Shown here: piece by piece, positions 40,189 to 49,100 of the stretch | Position numbering within the stretch: the stretch's first letter is position 1 | How the letters are laid out: each line of letters starts with the position of its first letter | Origin: Rubellimicrobium arenae | GTDB lineage: Bacteria > Pseudomonadota > Alphaproteobacteria > Rhodobacterales > Rhodobacteraceae | Assembly (NCBI RefSeq): GCF_017916295.1 | Contig: NZ_JAFMSS010000001.1 | Span: 186,001-250,000 of the forward strand | DNA: 64,000 nucleotides | Direction: 5' to 3' | Program-made: the position numbers and the translations under genes | Notes under the pieces: model-generated | The model's input: only the letters and a program-made list of their open reading frames with translations | The model's database searches: none | What the model was told of the DNA's origin: nothing

Positions 40189-40703
40189 GCCCGTTCTCCC
40201 ATGCGGTCGCCAGCCGAGCGGTCGATCAGCAGGCAGGCCGCGGCGGGAAGCGCCAGCATCTCCTGCGCCCGCGTCACGCGCTCCGGCGTATAGTGGCCCG
40301 CCACGTCCAGGCAGTTCAGCGTGCCGATCACCTCGCCGCCCACGATGACAGGCAGGTTGAGGCAGCTTTCGCAGCCCAGCGACTGGATCAGCGGATGATC
40401 CGGGAACACCTCGGCGATGGCGCCGATGTCGTTGGCGACGAAGGGTTCCTGCCGGTCGAAGACCTGCTCGGACCACTTGTCGCGCAGCATGGGCTTGGTG
40501 CCCCCGGGCGGATAGGCGTCCGGCATGTTGGACCAGCGGCGACGGGCGAGCCCGCTTTCGTCGTCATAGGTCATGACGGTGAAAAGCCTGGCCCCGATCT
40601 CGGCTGCGACCAGCGCCGCCAGGGCGGCAAAGGCCGGCTCGGGCTGGCCCGGCTCCTGAATGGCGCGCGCCAGCGCCGCGCGGGCTTCCTCCACGGTTGT
40701 CAT
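40185..40703 (-). CDS. GAF-domain protein in hyu operon
   Basis: A 172-residue protein consisting of one GAF domain (about residues 30-150): LFTVMTYDDESGLARRRWSNMPDAYPPGG, then DRQEPFVANDIGAIAEVFPDHPLIQSLGCESCLNLPVIVGGEVIGTLNCLD. The Cys pair in GCESC and a later Cys in LNCLD stand out. No catalytic or DNA-binding domain is attached. It is coupled to both neighbours by ATGA overlaps, placing it between the regulator and the first enzyme; it may sense the substrate or a cofactor. Role unknown. Confidence 0.8.
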   Translation of the reverse strand: MTTVEEARAALARAIQEPGQPEPAFAALAALVAAEIGARLFTVMTYDDESGLARRRWSNMPDAYPPGGTKPMLRDKWSEQVFDRQEPFVANDIGAIAEVFPDHPLIQSLGCESCLNLPVIVGGEVIGTLNCLDVAGHYTPERVTRAQEMLALPAAACLLIDRSAGDRMGERA

Positions 40704-41341
40704 TCCGTGTCCTCCTCTTGATCTTGGTGCCCGACCTGATGGCCGGGCGAAGTCTCGGCCGGGATGCGGTCGCCGAAGACGTCCATGGTGCAGACGTGCA
40801 GGATCGTCGCCGCGGTCGTGCCGTGGTTCCAGGTCGAGTGCCGGCGGCGCGACGAGAAGTGCAGCGAGTCGCCCGCGTTCAGGACCGTACGGTCACCTTC
40901 GACCTCGACGGTGATCGCCCCCTCGAGGACGAAGAACATCTCCTCGCCCTCGTGCCGGATGGGTTCGGACCAGTGCCCCGGCTCCTCGTGGATGATGACG
41001 CCGTTGAGCACGCTTCCCGCAAAGCTCGTGGTCAGCCGCTCGTAGCCGAGATGGGGCTCGGTCCCGACCTTGTGGATCGGGCGCTGCATGCTGGTCGTGC
41101 GGGCCGACCCGCGCACATCCGGCAGCAGCTGCGCCAGCGGAACGTCCAGGATCCTCGCCATCGCGGCCAGAGAGCTAAGCGACGGCGCCACGAGATCCCG
41201 CTCCACCTGGGAGATGAACCCCGTCGACAGGCCCGCGCCCCGCGCGACATCCTTGAGCGTGAGGCCGAGCTCCACGCGTCGGTGGCGCAGCCTTTCGCCG
41301 ATGGCCGGGGCTGATGGGATCATGTGCGCGGATTCGGTCAT
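40700..41341 (-). CDS. XRE-family regulator with C-terminal cupin
   Basis: A 213-residue transcription factor. The HTH spans about residues 12-72 (IGERLRHRRVELGLTLKDVARGAGLSTGFISQVERDLVAPS), and a cupin sensor covers about 115-188 (HEGEEMFFVLEGAITVEVEGD). Proteins of this build typically sense a pathway metabolite and control the adjacent catabolic operon. As the first gene of the hyu cluster it is the likely regulator of both the operon and the divergent MFS gene. The ATG at 41341 is chosen; an in-frame ATG at 41323 also fits. Confidence 0.9.
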   Translation of the reverse strand: MTESAHMIPSAPAIGERLRHRRVELGLTLKDVARGAGLSTGFISQVERDLVAPSLSSLAAMARILDVPLAQLLPDVRGSARTTSMQRPIHKVGTEPHLGYERLTTSFAGSVLNGVIIHEEPGHWSEPIRHEGEEMFFVLEGAITVEVEGDRTVLNAGDSLHFSSRRRHSTWNHGTTAATILHVCTMDVFGDRIPAETSPGHQVGHQDQEEDTE

Positions 41342-41352
41342 GCGGCCCCGAG

Positions 41353-41369
41353 TTTTAGTATAGGTAAAA
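41353..41369. promoter_or_regulatory. AT-rich dyad TTTTA-N7-TAAAA just upstream of the XRE-cupin gene
   Basis: A 17-bp imperfect palindrome in a GC-rich genome, ending 12 bases before the regulator ATG. It includes TATACT (minus strand), which could be a -10 element, so autoregulation by the cupin protein is a fair guess. Confidence 0.45.
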
Positions 41370-41434
41370 TTCTGGAACCTCCGGGGCACGTCGGTCAACC
41401 CCATGCCTGAAGTTCGGGTGCGATTGCGCCGATT

Positions 41435-41482
41435 GCCCATCTCTTGGGCAGCCGGACCGGCGCGTCAGCCCAAGAGATGGGC
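41435..41482. repeat. Pair of inverted repeats, perfect 15-bp arms, in the divergent hyu/MFS region
   Basis: Left arm GCCCATCTCTTGGGC (41435-41449) and right arm GCCCAAGAGATGGGC (41468-41482) are exact reverse complements, 18 bases apart. Each arm is itself a GCCCA-N5-TGGGC dyad. The centres lie 33 bp apart, about three helical turns, as for two operators bound on one face of the DNA. Confidence 0.7.
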
Positions 41483-41583
41483 TCCGATGCGGCGGGATCG
41501 GGCAACCGGCCCGGCGGCACGCGAAAGCTGGTCCTTCCCGCCACGAGCTTGGGCGCGGCCAAGACATTTGCGCGGCGGAAGCT

Positions 41584-42903
41584 ATGTCGGAGATCATGCA
41601 GACCGAGATCGACGATGTTCTCACCCGCGCGCGCGCCGGGCCGTTCCAACGGCGGCTGCTGGCCATCTTCGGCTTCGTCTGGGCCGCGGATGCCATGCAG
41701 GTGCTGGCGGTCGGCTTCACCGCCCCGTCCATCGCGGCCAGCTTCGGCCTGACCGTCCCGGAGGCGCTCCAGACCGGGACGCTCTTCTTCCTGGGGATGC
41801 TGATTGGCGCCAGCGGGTTCGGTCGGGCCGCCGACCGGTTCGGCCGCCGTCGGGTGCTGCTGATCACGGTGGCCTGCGACGCCGTCTTTGGCCTCCTGTC
41901 GGTGCTGGCCCCATCCTTCGGGGTCCTTCTCCTGCTTCGGTTCCTGACCGGAGTCGCGGTCGGGGGCACGCTGCCCGTCGATTACGCGATGATGGCCGAG
42001 TTCCTTCCGTCCCGGAACCGCGGGCGTTGGCTCGTCATGCTCGAAGGCTTCTGGGCGGTCGGGACGATCGTCATCGCCCTCGCGGCTTGGGCGGCCAGCA
42101 CGGCCGGGATCGCCGAGGCCTGGCGCTGGATCTTCGCGATCACGGCCCTGCCAGCGCTGATCGGGATATGGCTCCGGCTCTGGGTCCCAGAATCCCCGAT
42201 GTTCCTGCTGAGATCGGGTCGGGCGGACGAGGCCAAGGACGTGCTCGACCGCGTGCTGCGAACCAATGGCAAGCCCCCGCTGGACCCCGGCGCCCGCGTC
42301 ACCGTCCCGGCGAGCGGCGGCGGCGGCCTCTTTTCGCCAGAGCTCCGGCAGCGGAGCCTTCTGGTCCTGCTCGTGTGGTTCCTCGTCTCCGTCTCCTACT
42401 ACGGAGTCTTCACCTGGATGCCGGCGCGCCTAGCTGCGGAGGGGTTCGGCTTCGTCCGGGGTTATGGCTTCCTTGTGGTGGTCGCCCTGGCCCAGGTGCC
42501 GGGCTACGCCCTCGCGGCCTATGGCGTGGAGGCCTGGGGTCGTCGTCCGACGCTGGTGACGTTCCTGTTCCTGAGCGCGATGGCCTGCACGCTGTTCGTG
42601 CTGGCCCGGGACCCCTATCTCGTCGGAGCGTCGATCCTGGTCATGAGCTTTGCGCTGCTGGGCACCTGGGGCGCGTTGTACGCCTTCACGCCCGAGCTTT
42701 ACCCCACGCAATCGCGCGCCACCGGCATGGGGGCGGCCAGCGCCACCGCCCGGTTCGGCGGCCTTCTGGCCCCTTCGGCGCTTGCCCTGATCGTGGCCCA
42801 GAGCTTCACCGGAGCGGTCGCGCTGTTCGCGGCCCTCCTGCTCCTCGCCGGGGTCCTGGCCCTGATGATCGACGCCGAGACCCGCCTGAGCCGGCTCGCC
42901 TGA
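41584..42903 (+). CDS. MFS transporter (sugar-acid/aromatic-acid type)
   Basis: A 439-residue 12-helix permease of the major facilitator superfamily. The loop motif GRAADRFGRRRVLL (after helix 2), VPESPMFLLRSGRADEA at the end of the first half and the second-half loop GVEAWGRRPTL are typical of metabolite:H+ symporters (AAHS/sugar-porter-like). The N-terminal 25 residues are soluble. It is divergent from the hyu operon across the double operator-like repeat, so co-regulation with that pathway is likely. The substrate is not identified. Confidence 0.88.
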   Translation: MSEIMQTEIDDVLTRARAGPFQRRLLAIFGFVWAADAMQVLAVGFTAPSIAASFGLTVPEALQTGTLFFLGMLIGASGFGRAADRFGRRRVLLITVACDAVFGLLSVLAPSFGVLLLLRFLTGVAVGGTLPVDYAMMAEFLPSRNRGRWLVMLEGFWAVGTIVIALAAWAASTAGIAEAWRWIFAITALPALIGIWLRLWVPESPMFLLRSGRADEAKDVLDRVLRTNGKPPLDPGARVTVPASGGGGLFSPELRQRSLLVLLVWFLVSVSYYGVFTWMPARLAAEGFGFVRGYGFLVVVALAQVPGYALAAYGVEAWGRRPTLVTFLFLSAMACTLFVLARDPYLVGASILVMSFALLGTWGALYAFTPELYPTQSRATGMGAASATARFGGLLAPSALALIVAQSFTGAVALFAALLLLAGVLALMIDAETRLSRLA

Positions 42904-42907
42904 CAGG

Positions 42908-42922
42908 TCCCGCGAAGCGGGA
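42908..42922. terminator. Short hairpin between convergent MFS and caspase-fold genes
   Basis: TCCCGC-gaa-GCGGGA, a 6-bp stem with a tight 3-base loop, occupies the 20-base gap between two stop codons and could serve both directions. Confidence 0.55.
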
Positions 42923-42923
42923 G

Positions 42924-45383
42924 TCAGTAGAGATCGACCCGGAAGGGCGACCTGATCCAGACGAGCCCGGCCAGTTGCACGATCCGCTCCACCGGATCGC
43001 TTTGGGCGGGTCCCGCCCCATACTGGTCAAGAAGGCGGGCCATGATCTCCTCGCTGGCCGGTCCGAAGTCTCCGTCCGGCTCGATGTCGCCGCCCAGTTC
43101 CCGCAGCAGCTTCTGCGCACCGCCGTCGAGCACGTTCCCCGGCATGGCGACGAGCTGGGCCCGCGCCTCCTCGGCGTCCGACAGGTTGCCCAGCGCCGCG
43201 CCCTTGGCGGCAAGGACGGCGGCGTCGAAGCGGTCGTAGCCTGGAACGTCCTCGGTCATGATGAGGTAGGCGGCGTGCGCCCCCGCCAGCGCGTCGCCGC
43301 GCTCCAACCCCCGCGCGAACCAGTCCACCGCCTGGCGCAGATCGGGCCGCCCCCCCACGTCGCCGTCGCGGTACATCCCGGCGAGGTTGAAGGGCGCGGT
43401 CGGATGTCCGCCCTCGGCGGCCTTCATGAACAGGTCGAAGGCGGCGGCCTTGTCGACCGCCAGGCCCCCTCGCCCCTGAAGATAGGCCAGGCCAAGATTG
43501 TTGTAGCCGTAGATGTCGCCACGGTCGGCGCTCTCGCGCAGGTAGCGCAATCCACGCTCGGCGTTGTAATGGGCGCTACCCTCGTCGAGGTAGAACTCGG
43601 ACATGGCGTTCATCGCGAAGGTATGCCCGAGCTCGAGCGCCCGCATCATCAGGTCGTAGCCTTCGATCTGGACGTCCTCGGTCTCGCCGAAGTTGAGGAG
43701 CTGATAGCCCAGCGAGTAGTAGGCGTAAGGATCGCCCTCCTGGACCCCGCGCGCGAACAGGGCCAGCACCTCATCGGACCCGACCGGCGACGCCAGCCCG
43801 CCGGTCCGACGCTCCTCGTTGAGCAGCGCGCTGCCCAGCGCGTTCCAGGCGCGGACATGGCCAAGATCGCGAGCCCGGGCGAATTCGGTGTTGGCCTCAT
43901 CGTAGCGGCGCAAGGCGACCAGGGCGCGGCCGAGCTGGAAATGGAAGCGGCCGACCTCGGGCGCGCGCTCCACCGAGGCCTGGCAGGCGGCCCGCGCGAT
44001 CTCCGGCCGGATCTCGTTGGGATAACGGGTGATGCCCATGCCGTTCGGGTCGAGATGATCCCCCGCCTCGAAGTCGCAGGGATCGGGCCTGAGGTCGATG
44101 GCGACATCGGTCTCCTGCCCGCCCACGGCGACCGTCAGGGCGTCGTGGATGACCCCGTCCGGCAAGGACGCCGCCGGGATCTGCACGGACCTGTTCACGA
44201 GGAGGATCCGCCCGATCTCGTCACCCGAGAGTGTCGCGCCTTCAGCGTCCCGGCGGGCGCCGCCCTCCTCTTCCAGCACGACATGGCCGATCCGGGGGGC
44301 GCGCAGGATCGTGACCTCCGTGCCCGGCGAAAGGGCCAGCGCGTCCCGGATCGCAGGCCCGATGGCCACCTCGGGGACGAAGTCCGCCGAGATCGACACG
44401 GCGGACCGGGCGGCTGCGTCGGAGGGCTTCGTCCCGTCGCCTGTCGTCACCAGGGCCATGCCCCGGGTCGGCCCGCCCGCCTCTTCCGAGGATGGCTGCG
44501 GCGGTTGCGCCTCGCCCCCGGCGCCGACCGGTCCGAAAGTTGCCGGCTCGACCAGGGTCGAGCTGTCCCAGGGCACCTGCCGCCCGCCCGTCCGGTCGTA
44601 GACGAGGCGGCGCACGCCCTCCACGACTTCGTTGACCAGTGCGCCCGGCCGCTCGCTCACGACCTGCACGAAGGACTCGGTGAAGGGGCTGTTCGTGCCC
44701 CCGCCGTCATAGGCCACCGACCCCGGGGCGGTGGAGAAGATCAGCATGGAGTTGAGGGGAGCCGCCTGCGACGAGAAGCCGGTGCGGATCTCCCGAAGAT
44801 CATTGCCCATCTGCGCCATCGCCGCCCGTCCGGCAAAGGGATTGTCGCGGCAACTGTCGAGGATGACGATCTGGAGCCTTGCCCGGGTTCCGACGATGTT
44901 GACGAGGCTCCCCAGGGAAACCGCCTCGAAGGGCAGGTCGTAAACGCTGTCCAGATCGGCGTCGACCGGCACCAGATAATTCTCGGGCCCGACCTGGAAG
45001 CCATGCCCGGCGAAGAACACCACGACCTGGGTGTCCGGGTCCACGTCGAAGAGAACCCGGCGAAGGATGTCTTCGAAGCCCCGCTTGGTCACATTCTCGA
45101 AATGGTAGACGAGGTAACCCTCCTGCTCGAGCAGATGGGCGACGGCGGAGGCATCGGCCAGCGTGTTGGGCAGGTCCGGGATGGCCTCGTAGTCGGAATT
45201 GCCGATGACGATGGCATAACGCCGTGCGGCGGCCGTCGACGGGTCGACCATGCGCAGCGGCCTGATCTCGGCCGATTTCTGGACCAGTGCGCTGACGAAG
45301 GGGGTAGCCTGGGCCAGGACCGCCCCGGGGCACAACGCCGCCCCGAGGGCGACTGCGAGAAGGCCGGGAACCGTGGCTGTCAT
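42924..45383 (-). CDS. Secreted caspase-fold (peptidase C14) protein with Sel1-like repeats
   Basis: An 819-residue exported protein. A signal peptide (about 1-24) precedes a caspase p20-like domain at about 55-275: RRYAIVIGNSDYEAIPDLPNTLADASAV, FFAGHGFQ with His127, and ILDSCRDNPF with Cys178, which is the His-Cys dyad of metacaspase/paracaspase enzymes. After a Pro/Glu-rich linker, the second half has tetratricopeptide/Sel1-like repeats such as YAYYSLGYQLL, YGYNNLGLAYLQGRGG and APFNLAGMYRDGDVGG. The C terminus resembles a peptidoglycan-binding-like segment (DIEPDGDFGPASEEIMARLL). The substrate is unknown; a periplasmic signalling or self-processing protease is one possibility. Confidence 0.88.
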   Translation of the reverse strand: MTATVPGLLAVALGAALCPGAVLAQATPFVSALVQKSAEIRPLRMVDPSTAAARRYAIVIGNSDYEAIPDLPNTLADASAVAHLLEQEGYLVYHFENVTKRGFEDILRRVLFDVDPDTQVVVFFAGHGFQVGPENYLVPVDADLDSVYDLPFEAVSLGSLVNIVGTRARLQIVILDSCRDNPFAGRAAMAQMGNDLREIRTGFSSQAAPLNSMLIFSTAPGSVAYDGGGTNSPFTESFVQVVSERPGALVNEVVEGVRRLVYDRTGGRQVPWDSSTLVEPATFGPVGAGGEAQPPQPSSEEAGGPTRGMALVTTGDGTKPSDAAARSAVSISADFVPEVAIGPAIRDALALSPGTEVTILRAPRIGHVVLEEEGGARRDAEGATLSGDEIGRILLVNRSVQIPAASLPDGVIHDALTVAVGGQETDVAIDLRPDPCDFEAGDHLDPNGMGITRYPNEIRPEIARAACQASVERAPEVGRFHFQLGRALVALRRYDEANTEFARARDLGHVRAWNALGSALLNEERRTGGLASPVGSDEVLALFARGVQEGDPYAYYSLGYQLLNFGETEDVQIEGYDLMMRALELGHTFAMNAMSEFYLDEGSAHYNAERGLRYLRESADRGDIYGYNNLGLAYLQGRGGLAVDKAAAFDLFMKAAEGGHPTAPFNLAGMYRDGDVGGRPDLRQAVDWFARGLERGDALAGAHAAYLIMTEDVPGYDRFDAAVLAAKGAALGNLSDAEEARAQLVAMPGNVLDGGAQKLLRELGGDIEPDGDFGPASEEIMARLLDQYGAGPAQSDPVERIVQLAGLVWIRSPFRVDLY

Positions 45384-45406
45384 GCCCGCACCTCCTCCGA
45401 ACCTGA

Positions 45407-45874
45407 TCAGCCGGGTGTCCAGGAGCTTGGACGACCGCCGCCACCGCCGGGCGAAGGCCTGTCCGATCCGCCATCGTCGCCGCCGTCGTCCGAAGGCCCG
45501 TCCCCCGGCCCATCCGATCCACCGCCCGACGACGGCCCGTCCGGCGCGTCAGGTCGCGAGGGCCTGTCCCCGCCATCCGAGCCCGGGCTGTCCGTTCCGG
45601 GGGACGAGGGGCTGTCGGTTCCTGAATCGGGCGGATTGGACGACGGCGAACCTGTGCCGCCGGTTCCGGACGCGCCGCCCGATCGGGAGGGACCCGCTCG
45701 TCCGACTCCGGCGGGCTCTGCGGCCGCCTGATCAGTCACCACCGCCGCCGGCTCGACCGGTGCCGCTGCGGGGGCGGTGTCCTGGCCGGGCACATCGAAA
45801 TCTGCCGGATCGCAGGCGCCGAGCCAGATCAGGGCCCCCATCGCGCCGCCTATCCTGAACCAGCCCCCATGCAT
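45407..45874 (-). CDS. Low-complexity lipoprotein upstream of caspase-fold gene
   Basis: A 155-residue protein. The start MHGGWFRIGGAMGALIWLGAC is a lipoprotein signal with a lipobox (WLGAC), so Cys would be lipidated. The rest is Ala/Pro/Val then Ser/Gly/Asp/Pro-rich with many SPGTDSPGSDGGD-like stretches, i.e. intrinsically disordered and acidic. The gene lies 23 bases before the caspase-fold gene on the same strand and probably shares its mRNA. ATG 45874 follows GGGAGG by eight bases. The function is unknown; it may be a surface spacer or calcium-binding linker. Confidence 0.7.
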   Translation of the reverse strand: MHGGWFRIGGAMGALIWLGACDPADFDVPGQDTAPAAAPVEPAAVVTDQAAAEPAGVGRAGPSRSGGASGTGGTGSPSSNPPDSGTDSPSSPGTDSPGSDGGDRPSRPDAPDGPSSGGGSDGPGDGPSDDGGDDGGSDRPSPGGGGGRPSSWTPG

Positions 45875-46159
45875 CGCATTTCCCTCCCACAACGGAATGA
45901 CGAAACCAAAATCGGCGTCAGGAAAATGCCGGGAATGCGGTCAGGACTTACGATCACACTCCGGATCGCCGGATATCACGATCCGACGTCAGGGCATCGA
46001 CTGGTCGCCGTTCACTGCAATTGCCGTATCATACTGAAAGCCGCTGTTTCGGCATAGCGGAATATCGCCCCCGGCCGCGCGATTTGACTACCCCTCGCTG
46101 GCCAAGGGCATTCGAGACCGAGGCGCCGCCACAAGGATCGCACGGGTTGGCGGGGTCGG
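45875..46159. other. Intergenic region between lipoprotein gene and RTX gene
   Basis: 285 bases, comparatively AT-rich in its middle part. It should hold the promoter for the lipoprotein/caspase pair and the 3' end signals of the RTX gene. No gene is supported. Confidence 0.4.
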
Positions 46160-49100
46160 TCAGAACAGGAAGATGTCCTGGTGCCCGACGACGGCCGCGT
46201 CCTGCAGGTCGGCCACCAGAAACAGCCCGCCCTTCGCGCTCCCGTTGCCGTCGAACCAGAGCGTGCGGTCCGTCGTACGGAAGATGAACCGGTCGTTGCT
46301 GTCCTGCGCCTGGTTGTCGGACCTGACCCGGAACTGCGACGCGGCGAGCACGCCCCCGGGGTCCAGCCCGCCCCCGAACCCCGCCGCGCTGATGCGGAAG
46401 CGGTCGTCCTCGCTGGAGGAGTTGAAGAAATCGAGGACGATGTCGCCTGCTTCGGATCGCTGTCGGAACTCGAAGACATCGTCCCCCAGCCCGCCGACCA
46501 GGCTGTCGCGCCCCTCACCCCCGATCAGGCGGTCGTTCCCCTTCTCGCCGTAGAGGGCGTCGGCACCCCCCGCCCCCATGAGCACATTCCCCGCGTTGTT
46601 CCCGACGACGAGGTTTCCAAGCCGGTTGCCACGCCCGTCGATGGCTCCGGCCGAAAGGTCGAGGTAAAGGTTCTCCACGTTCTCCGGCAGCGCGATGTCG
46701 ACCGAACTGGAGATGGTGTCTCGGGTCCCGGCGCCCGCGCTTTCATGGACCGTATCCCCCGCCGCGTCGACGAAGTAGGTGTCGCTGCCCGTGCCACCCT
46801 CCATCCGGTCGGCCCCGCCGCCCCCCTCGAGTTGGTCCTTGCCCGCCCCGCCCAGCAGGACGTCGCGGCCCTCTGCGCCCCGGAGGATGTTGTCCCCTGA
46901 ATTGCCTTCGATGCGGTTGTCCTGACCATTCCCGGAGCCGCGCAGATCGCCCTTCCCCGCCAGGACGAGATGCTCCACGTTCCTGGCCAGGGTCGTGCTG
47001 ACCCAAGAGGTCACCCGGTCGATCCCGCCGCCCTTCTCCTCGACGGTCGCGTCGGGCCCGGTGATGACATAACGGTCGTCGCCCTCGCCCCCGACCAGGC
47101 GATCAAGGCCGCTCCCCCCCATCAGACGGTCCCGACCTTGGCCGCCGTAGAGGAAATCGGTTCCCCCGCCACCCTCCAGCCGATCGTTGCCGGTCCCGCC
47201 GATCAGGCGGTCCACGCCGTCTCCGCCCCGCAGAGCGTCCTGACCCTCGCCCCCGTCCAGCCTGTCGTTGCCGGCCTCCCCGGCGAGCCGGTCGCCGCCG
47301 GCCCCGCCGGACAGGTCGTCGGCCCCGCCACGGCCCTGGAGGATGTCGGCTCCTCCCAATCCGACGAGGGTGTCCGCATCAGCCCCGCCCAAGAGGCTGT
47401 CCGTCCTGGAGCCGCCGGTCAGGGCGAACCTCTCGAAGCCGGTGCCGACAATGTCGCCGTCGATCCGCACCCCCGTCCCCGTGGCGATCAGCCGCCCGCT
47501 CGCGGTCACCTGGAGAACATCGCGGCCATCGCCGCCGTCAAAGGTCCCGCGGGTCCCGGGGCCGGGAAGCAGGATCACATCGGCGCCCCCTCCGCCCTGC
47601 ACGAGATCGCGCCCGCCACCGCCGTCCAGAATATCATCCCCCGCCCCCCCTCTCAGCGTGTCGTTGCCGGTCCCTCCCAAGAAGCTGACCCGCTCGAAGC
47701 CCGAGCCCATCAGGACTCCGTTGATCCTGGCACCGCCCCCGGAGGCGAGCAGGGCTCCCTGCCCGGCGACAGCGAGCATGTCCCTGCCCCGCCCGCCGAC
47801 GATCTCCGCATCGGCGTTGATGGGCTCGCTCAACCTCACCAGGTCCGCGCCCCCGCCGCCGTGGATGAAGTCCGCACCGCCGCGACCGTCCAGGATGTCG
47901 TCGCCGTCGCCCCCTTTCAGCGTGTCCTTGCCCAGGCTGCCCTGGAACTCGAACTCCTCGAACTCCGCGCCGATCAGATGGCCGTCGGCAAAGGCCCGCT
48001 TGCCCGAAGCGACCAGACGGACCGGCGAGGACGCCGACAGGACCAGCCTGTCGAAGCCCGCGCCCCCATAAGCCATGTCGCCCTCCCCGAGGTCCTCAAG
48101 GCTCACATAGTCGGCGCCGTCGCCTCCATGGACGGTGTCGTCGCCGAAGGCGCCGTAGACGGCATCGTCGCCCGCGCCGCCGAACAGCCGGTCATCTCCT
48201 TCCCAGCCGTCCAGGAGGTCGTCGCCCGTCCCCCCATGGGCCAGGTCGTCGCCGAAATTCCCCATGAGGGTGTCGCCACCCCCATTGCCCCGCAGGATGT
48301 CGTTGCCGCTGCCGCTGTTGAGGTCGTCGCCGCTGCCGCCGCCCGAGATCTCGTCGTCGTCGCTGCCGCCATAGATCCTGAACCGCTCGAAGCCCTCGGC
48401 GACCGTTGCGCCATTCGCCAGCACGCGGCCATCCGAAACCACGAGCCGTCCGCTGCCGATGAACATCAGGAAATCGGAGCCGCCCCCACCGAACAGCCGA
48501 TCGTCGGCCCGGCCGTAGGTCACGGAATCGTCGCCGCCCCCGCCATAGACGCTGTCGCGTCCCGGACCGGCCGTCAGGGCGTCGTTGCCGAGGCCGCCAT
48601 AGACGGTGTCATCTCCACCCGAGCCGGGACCGCCGCCGCTGTCGCTCCAGCTGTCATTGCCTTGGCCGCCGTAGATGACATGGCCCGGCCCGCCTTCCAG
48701 GCCGGAGGTGCTGAACCGATCGTCCCCGTCGCCGCCGGACAGGACCCCGCCCCCGGCACTGCTGAGGTCGTCGTTCCCTTCGCCCCCATAAAGGCTGTTA
48801 CTGCCGTCTCCGCCCGACAGCGTGTCATTGCCCGCCCCACCCGTGATGGTGTCCTCGGCGACTCCTCCCTGGATGCTGAAGGCTTCGAAGTTCCTTCCGA
48901 CGACGCGGCCATCGATCACGAGGCTCTTGCCCGAGACGGCAATCGATCCACTGGCCGCGATCTCGAGCGTGTCGAAGCCCTTCACCCCGTCCGCTTCGCC
49001 GCCAGCCGCGCTCCAGTGCAGGCGGATCCGGTCCGCGCCGCTGCCTCCAAAGATCGTGTCCAGACCGTCGCCACCATCCAGCGTGTCGTCCCCTCGCCCG

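Noticed and set aside
41403..45731. 1442-residue plus-strand open frame
   Set aside because: Runs in another frame through the MFS gene and then antisense to the caspase-fold gene; no conserved sequence.
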